Shown here: one piece after another, positions 25,526 to 34,653 of the stretch
Position numbering within the stretch: the first letter of the stretch is position 1
How the letters are laid out: each line of letters opens with the position of its first letter
Source of the DNA: Bacillus sp. FJAT-29937
Lineage (GTDB): Bacteria > Bacillota > Bacilli > Bacillales > Cytobacillaceae
NCBI RefSeq assembly: GCF_001509555.1
Contig: NZ_LMAS01000017.1
Coordinates: 1-64,000 of the forward strand
Reading direction: 5' to 3'
Length of the DNA stretch: 64,000 nt
Made by a program: the position numbers and the translations under genes
The notes under the pieces: generated by a model
The model's input: the letters and a program-made list of their open reading frames with translations, nothing else
Databases searched by the model: none
Told to the model about the DNA's origin: nothing

Positions 25526-26274
25526 AGCAGCACCTCCGTCCCCTCTACACTTGCTCCGAGAACATCCCCTGTCATCCCGCCAAACCAAGTGACAATTTTT
25601 TTGCGTAATAAAAGAAAGATAAATCCTGAGACTAAAATAAAGAAGAGCATCCCCCAAATGGCTTCATTAAGAAAAAATACTGTAATGATAAGCAAAATGA
25701 CGATATAAATCGGATAGATGAACAACGTCTTTTCATTAGCCGCATTTTTAAAGAGGGGCCCCAAGCCTTCTTTTTTAGCCGCATTCACTTTTAATAGCAG
25801 CACGCCCATCACCATTTTGCTGAAAAACGGCATCAATGCGATCAGCACATATGAAACCGGATGGATCATTTGGATAACCTCATAGATAAAAAGAAAACGG
25901 GCGCTTAATAATACGATGACAGATAACACACCAAAGGCACCTGTCCGCGGGTCACTCATAATTTCAAGCCTTTTCACTCGGTCCTGATAAGAAAAGAACG
26001 CATCACTTGCATCCATCCACCCATCAAGATGAATTCCGCCAGTCAGCATAATCCCAGCAAGCCACACAGCAAATGCAGCAGTTAATATAGAAAATGGGGT
26101 CCAGTGGAGAAAGCCATAAAGAATCAATGCATATATAACCCCTTGTAAAAGGCCAAGCAGCGGAAAAGTCTTAATCGATTTTTCAAGATGAGCTTTATCC
26201 ATTGGCAGTTCGAAAGGGATCGGAATCGAAGTAAAAAACTGCAGGTTGATAAGTAATCCTTTAATCCACTTCAT
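25483..26274 (-). CDS. cobS: adenosylcobinamide-GDP ribazoletransferase
   Basis: This 263-residue membrane enzyme joins adenosylcobinamide-GDP with alpha-ribazole or its phosphate to close the nucleotide loop. The conserved acidic motif [15 protein letters not shown] lies at about 78-92, followed by RDPRTGAFG-like [10 protein letters not shown]. Six or seven hydrophobic segments are visible. It overlaps the cobQ-like gene by 14 bp. Confidence 0.93.
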   Translation of the reverse strand: MKWIKGLLINLQFFTSIPIPFELPMDKAHLEKSIKTFPLLGLLQGVIYALILYGFLHWTPFSILTAAFAVWLAGIMLTGGIHLDGWMDASDAFFSYQDRVKRLEIMSDPRTGAFGVLSVIVLLSARFLFIYEVIQMIHPVSYVLIALMPFFSKMVMGVLLLKVNAAKKEGLGPLFKNAANEKTLFIYPIYIVILLIITVFFLNEAIWGMLFFILVSGFIFLLLRKKIVTWFGGMTGDVLGASVEGTEVLLWMTLWLLHYFAMG

Positions 26275-27142
26275 CAGCCATACCCCAGCTAAAAATAATC
26301 TCCTCTAGCCTCTCCCAATCTAGATGCTTCAATAATCGGGAAGCTAGTTCATCATATTTTTCATCATCTAATTCATTGGGACGGGATGCTTCGATAACAA
26401 ACGGTTTCGCGGAAGGCATCGATAGAGAATCCTCCTCGGCAATCATATGATTCTCTACATAAGGAAGAACGCCTATAACAGGAACGCCCGTCCTTTCCTC
26501 CAGCCATTTCACTCCATCTTCGAATAACGTAGGGTCACCGCGAAACTTATTGATAATAAGCCCCTTCACCCTGGCTCTTTCCGCACCAGTAAGCAGCTCT
26601 AATGTGCCGACAAGGCTGGCAAAGACACCGCCTCTTTCAATATCTGCTACTAACACAACCGGAACATCAGCTATTTCTGCAACCTTCATATTGACGAGCT
26701 CTTTATCCTTTAAATTGATTTCAACCGGACTGCCTGCCCCTTCCATCACAAGGAGGTCAAAATCTTTCGATAATTCCTCAAGCGCTGTTTCAATCGTTTG
26801 CAGTCCCTTTTCGTAAAACAAATCCCGATAGCTTTTTCCCGAGACAGTCTCCAAAGTCTTCCCTAGTAAAACAATTTCCGAAATTTGATTAGGCCTTGGC
26901 TTCAATAATATCGGATTCATCCATTCAGTAGCGTCCGTTTTGGCGGCTTCAGCCTGCAGTCCCTGAGATCGGCCTATTTCTTTGCCATCCTTAGTAATAT
27001 AAGAAAAATTGCACATGTTCTGTGATTTAAATGGTGCTACATTATAGCCTTTATTGACAAACGCCCGGCAAAGGGCAGTAACAATTAAGCTTTTCCCCAC
27101 GTCTGAAGCTGTCCCTTGTATCATAATCCCTTGCATGCTCAT
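26261..27142 (-). CDS. cobQ: CobQ-like cobyric acid synthase lacking the glutamine amidotransferase domain
   Basis: This 293-residue protein is close to the N-terminal amidoligase half of CobQ/Cbi[16 protein letters not shown] at the start, [21 protein letters not shown] and [13 protein letters not shown]. CobQ is normally about 490-510 residues with a class I glutaminase domain at about 250-450. Here that domain is missing: residue 235 is followed by a short linker and then [20 protein letters not shown], which resembles the usual CobQ C-terminus. So the frame looks cleanly trimmed, not broken. It overlaps cobU as ATGA and cobS by 14 bp. Activity with free ammonia or a different role are both possible. 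Confidence 0.82.
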   Translation of the reverse strand: MSMQGIMIQGTASDVGKSLIVTALCRAFVNKGYNVAPFKSQNMCNFSYITKDGKEIGRSQGLQAEAAKTDATEWMNPILLKPRPNQISEIVLLGKTLETVSGKSYRDLFYEKGLQTIETALEELSKDFDLLVMEGAGSPVEINLKDKELVNMKVAEIADVPVVLVADIERGGVFASLVGTLELLTGAERARVKGLIINKFRGDPTLFEDGVKWLEERTGVPVIGVLPYVENHMIAEEDSLSMPSAKPFVIEASRPNELDDEKYDELASRLLKHLDWERLEEIIFSWGMADEVD

Positions 27143-27711
27143 TCTTTTCCTTTCATCAGGATGGGAATGCCTGATTCCACGAGAAAAGCTTGTCTAGCAT
27201 TGGCAACGATTTGCTGATGGAGCTGACCAAGCATTCTCCCATAAATGAAGACTAATTCATTGCTTTCCAGCGGTTCATTTAACACTTCATTACTTACAAC
27301 AATGAGCCGATGGCAACCTCGCGAAATCTGTTCAATTCCCTCTAGAATCCCTTGCATGACCTTTTGTTGGTATTCACGTTTCACCCATTGCTCATCCACA
27401 CTAAAGAGCTCATTATTTAATAGAGTCGTTAAACAGTCTAGCAATATAATATCTGTATTGGTAAAGACACCCGAGAGCTCTTGCAGCTTAGTGGACTTTT
27501 CCCACGTCTGCCAGCTTAAGCCGCTATTTAGACGGTCCTTTTGATGCCGCCGGATTCTCTCCTTCATCTCTGAATCACTCGCCTGTCCTGCAGCGATGTA
27601 ATGAAGCTGTCCGCCCGTTTTTTCCGCTTCACCTGCTGCAAGCTGTTCAGCGAAGCTGCTTTTACCGCTCCGAACGCCGCCGCTAATAAAGATTATGGTC
27701 GATTCCGCCAT
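27139..27711 (-). CDS. cobU: adenosylcobinamide kinase/guanylyltransferase
   Basis: This 190-residue enzyme phosphorylates adenosylcobinamide and then adds GMP. The Walker A is [16 protein letters not shown] at 8-23, the guanylylated histidine lies in IRRHQKDRL (about 53-61) and Walker B in [13 protein letters not shown]. The C-terminus has the conserved NEV and [15 protein letters not shown]. It overlaps cobD by 19 bp and the cobQ-like gene by 4 bp. Confidence 0.94.
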   Translation of the reverse strand: MAESTIIFISGGVRSGKSSFAEQLAAGEAEKTGGQLHYIAAGQASDSEMKERIRRHQKDRLNSGLSWQTWEKSTKLQELSGVFTNTDIILLDCLTTLLNNELFSVDEQWVKREYQQKVMQGILEGIEQISRGCHRLIVVSNEVLNEPLESNELVFIYGRMLGQLHQQIVANARQAFLVESGIPILMKGKE

Positions 27712-28769
27712 TCCTCTATCGCCCCCATCAGTTTGTCATTCTCCTTTGGGCCCTTTATGGCAAAACGCAGCCAGGCACCTTCTAGTCCTGGAAAATTCAT
27801 CGTGTGCCTTGGAATGATTCCTATCGAGAGTAAAAATTGAAAAAGTGGAAGCTGATCATCAACGAATGGATCCTTTAATAAATAAAAGTTAACTTGTGAT
27901 GGGGATACCATTAACTCTTTCTGACTATAAAAATTAAATAGTCTTTCTCTTTCCCTATCAATTAACTCCCTAGTTTCCCTTACATAAGATTCACTTTCAA
28001 GGCACCATTCCCCTGCCTGTAAGGCAAGTGCATTCATGCTCCAATGCGGCTGAAAGCTTGCCAAATGATCAATAATTGCTTGATTTGCCATCACATATCC
28101 TAATCGCAAACCTGGGATCGCAAACATTTTCGTCATCGACCGAATAATAAGCAAGTTCGAAAATGCATTTATGTAAGGAACGATTGACTCATATTCGGAT
28201 AGGAAATCATAGAATGCTTCATCCAAAATGAAAAGGCAATTATGTTTTTGACATTCGTTCATTAGTTCAATCAATTTAGATTTAGAATAATAAACACCTG
28301 TTGGATTGCATGGATTACACAGAAATAATGCGTCTATATGGGGCAGTTTTTCTGCTAAAGCTTCTACATTCAATTCCCATTTGTCAGGGCTCAACTGATG
28401 GTAATCGATCGTACAGTCATTAATCCGGCACGCTTCTTCATATTCTGAAAAAGCTGGCTGAATGATCAGAATCCTTTTTCCGGCGAGCATTCTGCCGATA
28501 AGTGAAATCAGCTCCGCTCCCCCGTTGCCAATTAATAGTTGACCCTCAGACAGTTTTTCTTTTTCGGCAATCTTCATTTTAAACCTATATCCTTTTGGAT
28601 CAGGATAATCAGCTATCAAAGAATAAAGCTCTCCCCACCTTTTTTTCAAAATCAGAGGCGGGCCCATCGGATTTATATTAGCGCTAAAGTCAACCATCTG
28701 GTCAGGCAGCGGCATATTTAATGCAGCGAATAAATACTGAGGATTAGAACCATGTGCGGGCCAATTCAA
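27693..28769 (-). CDS. cobD: threonine-phosphate decarboxylase
   Basis: This 358-residue class I/II aminotransferase-fold PLP enzyme makes (R)-1-amino-2-propanol O-2-phosphate from L-threonine phosphate. FSANINPMGPP near residue 28, CNPCNPTGVYY in the middle and the PLP lysine in SMTKMFAIPGLRLGY (about 215-229) are typical of CobD and distinguish it from histidinol-phosphate aminotransferase. It supplies CbiB, whose gene overlaps it by 26 bp. No threonine kinase (PduX) is seen here. Confidence 0.92.
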   Translation of the reverse strand: MNWPAHGSNPQYLFAALNMPLPDQMVDFSANINPMGPPLILKKRWGELYSLIADYPDPKGYRFKMKIAEKEKLSEGQLLIGNGGAELISLIGRMLAGKRILIIQPAFSEYEEACRINDCTIDYHQLSPDKWELNVEALAEKLPHIDALFLCNPCNPTGVYYSKSKLIELMNECQKHNCLFILDEAFYDFLSEYESIVPYINAFSNLLIIRSMTKMFAIPGLRLGYVMANQAIIDHLASFQPHWSMNALALQAGEWCLESESYVRETRELIDRERERLFNFYSQKELMVSPSQVNFYLLKDPFVDDQLPLFQFLLSIGIIPRHTMNFPGLEGAWLRFAIKGPKENDKLMGAIEEWRNRP

Positions 28770-29709
28770 TGATGATTCCTCCTATCCATAACATGATTAA
28801 AAATATTGGAATCGTTCGTGAAACAATGTGGTTCGTCTGAAGGATATGCTTTTTTTCCAAACGATAAAGGGGGTCCCCCATTGTTGCCCGATTCGAAACA
28901 ATTCCTTTGTAATAATTGATGCCGCCGAGCTGAATGCCCAGTAGCCCTGCAACAGACGCCTCTCCCCAGCCAGAATTTGGGCTTGGGTGCTTTTTTGCAT
29001 CACGTAAAATCATTTCCCGCACCTTTTTCTTACTAGTGTGCACAGAACGGTTTCCAAATAGCATACAGACAGAGGTCAGCCTGCTCGGAATCCAGTTAAC
29101 GACATCATCTATACGGGCAGAAGCCCAGCCAAAGTCTTCATACTTCTCGTTGCGGTAGCCAACCATCGAATCACACGTATTAATCGCCCGATACATAAGT
29201 GCAAGAGGCGCTCCTCCAATTAACGCCCAGAAAAGCGGAGCCGTAATTCCGTCACTCGTATTTTCAGCAACGGTTTCTACTGTTCCTCTTACAATTTCGG
29301 GCTCGTCCAGCCTATCAGTATCCCGGCCGACAATATAAGAAAGCTTATGTCTAGCCTCAGCGAGATCACCCCTTTTCAAAGGATCGTAAACAGTCAGAGC
29401 AGCCTCTTTTAGACTTTTTTGGGCAATGGCCGTTGAAATCAAAATCGCTTCTACAAAAATACCGGCAATCGGATGGATCCTATAAAAGAAAGAGACAAGC
29501 AGAAGAGAAATGACCCCAACTGTCAGTAAAACTGTAAACAACATCGCCGTCCCTTTTAATCTTCTCAAGCTTCCTTTATTCCAGCTTTTGTCTAATTTAT
29601 AAATAAATGAACCCATCCATTTAACAGGATGCGGCCAATTTGGCGGGTCACCTACTACTAGATCGATTAGTACGGCAATCGTTAGGGCAATTAGGTGATG
29701 CAAAATCAT
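28744..29709 (-). CDS. cbiB: adenosylcobinamide-phosphate synthase
   Basis: This 321-residue membrane protein attaches aminopropanol phosphate to adenosylcobyric acid. The N-terminal DLVVGDPPNWPHPVKWMG and the central VAENTSDGITAPLFWALIGG are signature segments of CbiB/CobD. Several transmembrane segments are present. In salvage it acts on cobyric acid released by CbiZ. It overlaps the btuD-cbiZ gene by 4 bp. Confidence 0.94.
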   Translation of the reverse strand: MILHHLIALTIAVLIDLVVGDPPNWPHPVKWMGSFIYKLDKSWNKGSLRRLKGTAMLFTVLLTVGVISLLLVSFFYRIHPIAGIFVEAILISTAIAQKSLKEAALTVYDPLKRGDLAEARHKLSYIVGRDTDRLDEPEIVRGTVETVAENTSDGITAPLFWALIGGAPLALMYRAINTCDSMVGYRNEKYEDFGWASARIDDVVNWIPSRLTSVCMLFGNRSVHTSKKKVREMILRDAKKHPSPNSGWGEASVAGLLGIQLGGINYYKGIVSNRATMGDPLYRLEKKHILQTNHIVSRTIPIFLIMLWIGGIIIELARTWF

Positions 29710-31175
29710 TTCTTCACCCTTTTTCTGCTCTTATGAATCGCTTCTCTAGTACATTCGTAGACGCCTTTACCGATCATTTTACCAAGTGGCGTGATCGTAC
29801 CGGCATATTCTAGCTGTTGCCCTCTTTGCGTAGATGCTATTAATATACTGTCTGTTGATGTCCCTGTGGCGATTGTGCCTGTAATGGGGTCCTTTACCTC
29901 CAGGTCATGCAGCGCTTTTACCTTTGCTTCCGTTGCAGTCATGATGCTCTGGATAATGGCCTCCTCGGTCATGTCTCCGCTTACAAAAACCCATGTATTA
30001 ATCGTACCAGGCTGTAATTGAAAAACATGTTCATCGGCTTTGGCGGCATCTACGGCATTTCCTACACCAGCTGTTACAATAATAAACGCTGAAAAACTTT
30101 CGTCTTGATAAAGCTGATAGCTCACATCCTGCAGCATGACGGCTGTCATCATGCCCACAGTTTCCCCTGGCTCGAACCCATGAGCCTTTAGATAATCAAC
30201 CATCTCTTTCCGATGATCACTGCAGTTATAATTTTTATCGACATGGCGATTCACAAATAGTTGATGCCAGCCTGTTCCGGAGCCAACAACTCCGGATGAC
30301 ATCGTTCGAAGGGGGATCGGCGACCGGAAAACAACATGCTGATCAGAAAGCTCTAGAAAACTTTCATCCAGGCAAACCCATTCTTGATCCATTGCTAAGT
30401 CTTCAGGAAGTAGCACCATTTGAGGTGCTGGAACCTTTGGATGTGGCTGCTTTTCAATTTTCGTCTTGTAGACCCCTCGGATCCGGTCTTCCCGTAACAC
30501 TTCGTTTGGTGTGTCGTTTATATTAATTTCACCCTTCTCCAGTAGCAAAAGCCGGTCACAATATAACCCCGCAAGATTCAAATCATGAAAAATAGAAACA
30601 ACGGTTAGACCCCGATTTTTTGTCCAGCTTTTTAACAAATCAAGCAAGTCCTTTTGAAAGGAAAGATCAAGATGATTCGTTGGTTCATCCAGCAGCAAAA
30701 TTTCAGGCTCCTGTGCCAGTGCCTGCGCCAAGAAAACCCTCTGTCTCTCTCCGCCTGATAGCTCATGAATATAATGGCTTTCGAAATGCTCTACGCCTGT
30801 CTGCTCCATCGCCTGCCTAACCATCTGTTCGTCCTCTTGTGACCATGAGTGAAACCAGCCCTTTTGATGGGCATACCTGCCTAATGCAACCGTTTCCTTT
30901 ACGGTATAAGAAAAGCTTTGATTGGAATGCTGCGAAAGAACGGCTATGATTTTCGCCAATTCTTTAGTGGAGTAATCACTTATCGATTTTCCTTTTAATA
31001 AGACCTCCCCGCTGCTAAAAGGCAAAATGCCGCTCAGCATTTTGAGCAAAGTCGTTTTTCCGCTTCCATTCGGACCTAATATCCCGAATAGCTCTCCCTT
31101 TTCCAGTTCAAAGGATACATTCTTGATGACAGACTCTCCTGTATATCCTCCCGTTATTTGTTGGACGCTAAGCAT
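29706..31175 (-). CDS. btuD: cobalamin ABC transporter ATPase fused to CbiZ amidohydrolase
   Basis: This 489-residue protein has two parts. Residues 1-255 are an ABC ATPase with Walker A GPNGSGKTT, signature LSGGERQR and Walker B ILLLDEPT, expected to drive uptake through BtuC. Residues about 275-485 match CbiZ, with FRSPIPLRTMSSGVVGSGTG, FIIVTAGVGNAVDAA and TGTIATGTSTDSILIAS. CbiZ removes the aminopropanol arm of cobinamide or pseudocobalamin to give cobyric acid. A BtuD-CbiZ fusion is known in bacilli (B. subtilis YvrA-like). The fusion links import to remodelling, and cobyric acid then feeds CbiB, encoded next. Confidence 0.92.
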   Translation of the reverse strand: MLSVQQITGGYTGESVIKNVSFELEKGELFGILGPNGSGKTTLLKMLSGILPFSSGEVLLKGKSISDYSTKELAKIIAVLSQHSNQSFSYTVKETVALGRYAHQKGWFHSWSQEDEQMVRQAMEQTGVEHFESHYIHELSGGERQRVFLAQALAQEPEILLLDEPTNHLDLSFQKDLLDLLKSWTKNRGLTVVSIFHDLNLAGLYCDRLLLLEKGEININDTPNEVLREDRIRGVYKTKIEKQPHPKVPAPQMVLLPEDLAMDQEWVCLDESFLELSDQHVVFRSPIPLRTMSSGVVGSGTGWHQLFVNRHVDKNYNCSDHRKEMVDYLKAHGFEPGETVGMMTAVMLQDVSYQLYQDESFSAFIIVTAGVGNAVDAAKADEHVFQLQPGTINTWVFVSGDMTEEAIIQSIMTATEAKVKALHDLEVKDPITGTIATGTSTDSILIASTQRGQQLEYAGTITPLGKMIGKGVYECTREAIHKSRKRVKK

Positions 31176-31178
31176 GGT

Positions 31179-32237
31179 TTATCCTCTTCTTTCCGTTCTT
31201 CGTTTCATCAAAATAATTGCAAATACAGGTGCTCCTATAAGCGCTGTAATGACGCCAATGGGAAGTTCAGTTGGAGAGATAATCGTTCTTGCTACAAGAT
31301 CGGCAAGAATAAGGAAGCCGCCGCCTGTTAAAATGGATAAAGGCAATAAATGCTTATGATCCGGGCCCCACAGCAGCCTAGTCAAATGTGGAATAACGAG
31401 CCCTACAAAACCGATTGTACCTGAAACCGCCACAGCCGCTCCTGTTAGCATCGAGCCTGCAATAAGAATCATCAGCTTTCTTCTCTGCACATTCACGCCG
31501 ATATGCTGGGCTCTTTCCTCCCCAAAGGACATGGCATTCAGTTCATTGCTATTTATGATCAGTATAACTGACCCAATAATAAAAAATGGAATGATAATAT
31601 TGATATATGCCCAGCCTCGCATGGATACACTTCCAAGCAGCCAGCCAATAATTTGCCTTAATTCCTCGCCTGTTAAAGCAATCATCAGTGAGATAAAGGC
31701 TCCCAAAAAGGAACTGAAAATAATACCTGTTAAAATAATCGTCTCTACCTTCATCGATCGTTCCACTTGGCGGGCAAATAGCAGAACGAGAAAAATGGTA
31801 GCAAAAGAAAAAAGGATGCTTAACAATGGAAGCGTAAATAAGCCTACAAACGGAATGGAAAGTCCGAAGAATAGTGTAATAACAGCTCCCACTGAGGCAC
31901 CTGAAGAAACGCCAAGCGTATACGGGTCTGCGAGGGGATTTCTCAATAAACCTTGGAAGGCGGCTCCCGCAATTGCGAGAGATGCGCCTACCAAGCCAGC
32001 CAGAATAACCCTAGGAAGACGGATATTCATGACGATATTTGAAAACATAGAATCAACTTGTTCATTTGGTGTGAAGCGGAAAATTTCTGCACCAATAATC
32101 TTAATAATATCCATCACAGGAACAGAAACTGTCCCAATGGAAATGCCCAGCAGCATAGCGATAACTAGAAATCCGGCTGCTATGATATAGGCAAAGATTT
32201 TATTATTTAAATGTTTCCGGGTAAATAGCTTTTGCAA
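31179..32237 (-). CDS. btuC: cobalamin ABC transporter permease BtuC
   Basis: This 352-residue FecCD/BtuC-type permease has about ten transmembrane segments. Typical segments are RLPRVILAGLVGASLAIAGA, QGLLRNPLADPYTLGVSSGA and GFVGLVIPHLTRLLWGPDHK. It starts at a TTG 9 nt after GGAG, inside the end of btuF (35-bp overlap). A long antisense frame over this gene is a shadow. Confidence 0.93.
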   Translation of the reverse strand: MQKLFTRKHLNNKIFAYIIAAGFLVIAMLLGISIGTVSVPVMDIIKIIGAEIFRFTPNEQVDSMFSNIVMNIRLPRVILAGLVGASLAIAGAAFQGLLRNPLADPYTLGVSSGASVGAVITLFFGLSIPFVGLFTLPLLSILFSFATIFLVLLFARQVERSMKVETIILTGIIFSSFLGAFISLMIALTGEELRQIIGWLLGSVSMRGWAYINIIIPFFIIGSVILIINSNELNAMSFGEERAQHIGVNVQRRKLMILIAGSMLTGAAVAVSGTIGFVGLVIPHLTRLLWGPDHKHLLPLSILTGGGFLILADLVARTIISPTELPIGVITALIGAPVFAIILMKRRTERRG

Positions 32238-33177
32238 GTAGCTCTACTCCTTCAACAAGCCTTGGGCCTGAACGCGTAACGGTATCGGAATCTACGTCTA
32301 CCACCTGATTGTTTTTAACGGCATTAATTTCCTGCCAGCCATCACGGCCCAGCACATTTCCAACAGGGTCCTCTGTATAATATCCGTGAGTTGTAATGAT
32401 TACATCCGGATTTCTTTCAATGACCGCCTCTGGATCCATTTTTGGCCAGCCTTCTTCGGTTACAACATTATCTGCATGAATCATTTTTAGCATTTCATCC
32501 ATAAACGTGTTCGCTCCAACAGCATAAATTTCCGGAGCTGGAGAAACTTCAACAAACACTTTTTTGCGGTCTTCGTCCTTAATGGCTTCAGCTTTTTCTT
32601 TAATTTCTTCTAGCTTTGCCTTCATGCTTTCAACAAGAGTCTCTGCTTCTTCCTTCTTCCCAGCAGCAGTCCCAATCATGTTAATAGACTTAAAGACATC
32701 ATCGAAATTCGCTGCATTATTAACAATTAGAACAGTAATCCCTGCATCTCTTAGCTGCTGTAGACCTGCTTCTACATTATGTGCGCTAGATTCATGGGCC
32801 AATACGAGGTTCGGGCTTAGAGAAATAACTTTCTCGATATTAAATTCCATCCCGCCAATTTTTTCTTTTTCGGCAGCTTCAGCCGGATAATTATCAAAAT
32901 CAGACACGCCTACAACTTCCTTATCAAGACCTAATCCAAATGCAATTTCCGTATTACTTGGAAGCAGTGAAACGATTTTCTCTGGCTTCGATTCTATGAC
33001 AACCTCATTATCGAGGGCATCCTTAATAGTGACTGGAAATTCAGCCTTCTCTTCTTGTGCTGGCTGCGTTTCTTTCTCAGCCGCATTTTCCTTTGGTTCT
33101 TCTGCACTTCCCCCGCATCCTGCCAAAATGCCAACAGCCAACAGCAATGCGAATAATAATGAATAAAGCTTTTTCAT
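32203..33177 (-). CDS. btuF: cobalamin-binding lipoprotein BtuF
   Basis: This 324-residue extracytoplasmic binding protein has a lipoprotein signal with lipobox LAGC (Cys near 21). A short charged linker rich in E, K and Q follows. The body is the two-lobed helical-backbone fold of BtuF/FhuD proteins, with PEKIVSLLPSNTEIAFGLGL at the start and NPDVIITTHGYY in the second lobe. The ATG at 33177 follows GGAGGA by 7 nt. It is the first gene after the B12 riboswitch, which supports cobalamin as ligand. Confidence 0.92.
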   Translation of the reverse strand: MKKLYSLLFALLLAVGILAGCGGSAEEPKENAAEKETQPAQEEKAEFPVTIKDALDNEVVIESKPEKIVSLLPSNTEIAFGLGLDKEVVGVSDFDNYPAEAAEKEKIGGMEFNIEKVISLSPNLVLAHESSAHNVEAGLQQLRDAGITVLIVNNAANFDDVFKSINMIGTAAGKKEEAETLVESMKAKLEEIKEKAEAIKDEDRKKVFVEVSPAPEIYAVGANTFMDEMLKMIHADNVVTEEGWPKMDPEAVIERNPDVIITTHGYYTEDPVGNVLGRDGWQEINAVKNNQVVDVDSDTVTRSGPRLVEGVELLAKAIYPETFK

Positions 33178-33245
33178 TCTAAATTCCTCCAATTTTGAAA
33201 TAGGGATGCACCTAACCTAAAATCCCAGATCCCCAATCTTTTGAA

Positions 33246-33283
33246 ATTAAAAAAACATCCCCACTTGTAATATGGAGATGTTT
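33246..33283 (-). terminator. riboswitch expression-platform terminator
   Basis: A 10-bp stem (AAACATCTCC with GGGGATGTTT, including a mismatch) is followed on the minus strand by TTTTTTT. It lies between the B12 aptamer and btuF, so the switch probably works by transcription termination. Confidence 0.8.
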
Positions 33284-33339
33284 GCATAGGCATACGTGAA
33301 AATAAAGGCTTGTACCTGTCAAACACCTCCTATCCTCGT

Positions 33340-33505
33340 AGGCTTGTGGTGCATAAGAATTAGGCAGGTCTCCTGGCTCATGGTCGTAGCAAATCTGCGC
33401 CTTCCCATACATGGCTTGTACAGTGGCTAAATGCAGTAAGCTCCCATTTACAGTGGCGGGACCGCGTTGGAATAACACCAACTTCCCTTTTAAGTCTTCC
33501 TTTTA
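33340..33505 (-). promoter_or_regulatory. cobalamin (adenosylcobalamin-type) riboswitch
   Basis: On the minus strand the aptamer runs from AAAAGGGAAGTTGGTG through ATTCCAACGCGGTCCCGCCA and CACTGTAAATGGGAG, then GGGAAGGCGCAG, to the B12 box GCCAGGAGACCTGCC (33364-33378). A TATAAT lies upstream at 33553-33558 without a convincing -35 box. High cobalamin should stop transcription of the 14-gene operon. The region between 33178 and 33602 holds only this switch. Confidence 0.93.
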
Positions 33506-33602
33506 AGAAGACACCCATTCTTTAAATATGTATGAAATTTTCCGCACTTCCGATTATACACTATCTTTTTAGAAAATGGGGCAAAGATATTTTTTCATTC
33601 TA

Positions 33603-34376
33603 TTATTGGCCGTACATTTTCCATTCCCTCAGCTTTTTATCAAAGACAAGCTTTGCCGCACATGGGGTTTTCACAATATATTTGTATTCCTCATACATTT
33701 CATCCATATCGGCAAAATCGCCTATCGGCCAAACTGGTATTTCAATTTTTGTCCGATTTTGTTCAATATCTTTAATAGACAGAATAACCCCGTCTCTCAT
33801 AAGCGGCTTCAATGTACGCAGAATATCATTTGGGATCGGCGGATAGGTTTTCTTTTTCTTTAAGCCAAGCAATGATTTCTCTACCTTTGTATGGCCCATC
33901 TTTTCTGGGATGACTTCCCCAAGCATTCGGAAAAAATCATTAAAATCCCGATAATACGTTTTATTAAACCAGCCGTCATCATGTGCTAAATAAACATACC
34001 GATTGCTTAAATTATTATAAAAAGGCGGTTTCAGATGCTCCTTCAAATGCCCAATGTATAAAAGCTCTGCGATGGCTTGGCCCGAAAGCTCATTTAAATC
34101 CTCTTCCTCTTCGAAATCAATCCAGCAGAAATCACCATACCCATATACATCTTTATCCATTAGCTTTCTCAGCTTGTCTTTTGATACATATTCATGTAAG
34201 GTGTGCATATTAAAGTCAGCATCATCATAGCGATGCTTTAACAATAGCAGATTGTTTATCGTATCGAACAAAGCTTGTGTGAACTCAGCAAATTCAATTC
34301 CGAACGTCATCACATATTGCTCACGTTCATTCAAATGAATATAGATGATATCCCGAATATTATAATTCCTCTTTTT
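33603..34376 (-). CDS. conserved-looking hypothetical protein
   Basis: I do not recognise this 257-residue protein. It has no signal peptide or transmembrane segment and so is probably cytoplasmic. It contains an acidic patch (DFEEEEDLNELSG, about 85-97), many aromatic residues (GYGDFCWIDFE; YLAHDDGWFNKTYYRDFNDFF) and a basic stretch GLKKKKTYPPIP. I place the start at a TTG (34376, giving KKRNYNIRD) because GGAGG lies 8 nt upstream; a TTG ten codons earlier has no site. It stands alone between the riboswitch and mgtE, on the opposite strand to mgtE. Confidence 0.7.
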   Translation of the reverse strand, partial: KKRNYNIRDIIYIHLNEREQYVMTFGIEFAEFTQALFDTINNLLLLKHRYDDADFNMHTLHEYVSKDKLRKLMDKDVYGYGDFCWIDFEEEEDLNELSGQAIAELLYIGHLKEHLKPPFYNNLSNRYVYLAHDDGWFNKTYYRDFNDFFRMLGEVIPEKMGHTKVEKSLLGLKKKKTYPPIPNDILRTLKPLMRDGVILSIKDIEQNRTKIEIPVWPIGDFADMDEMYEEYKYIVKTPCAAKLVFDKKLREWKMYGQ

Positions 34377-34653
34377 CAATGGTGAAACCTCCGTACGAAT
34401 GATCAAAATTGTTTACAGCTTCAGAATAAAAGAGTCCATTTAATAAGATATTTAATAACAGAATCATCTTACCAATTAAAATCAGGTAATGTATCATTTA
34501 ATATTATTTTCCTTAAAAAAGTTTTAATTATATTTATCATAACTGCATTTCTTTCAATAGCAACTTTTTTTATAATAATAATGGTATGTTATTCATTATG
34601 GCGCATGTGCCTTAAAGATAAAACCTCATTCCCGCGAAAGGAGTGTGAGTCGA

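Noticed and set aside
31531-32190. 219-residue open frame on the plus strand
   Set aside because: It lies antisense within btuC, has no ribosome site and shows the composition of a membrane-protein complement.
34407-34640. M-box (magnesium) riboswitch upstream of mgtE
   Set aside because: The region is very AT-rich and lacks the conserved M-box core; only a TATAAT-like box at 34571 without a good -35 was found.
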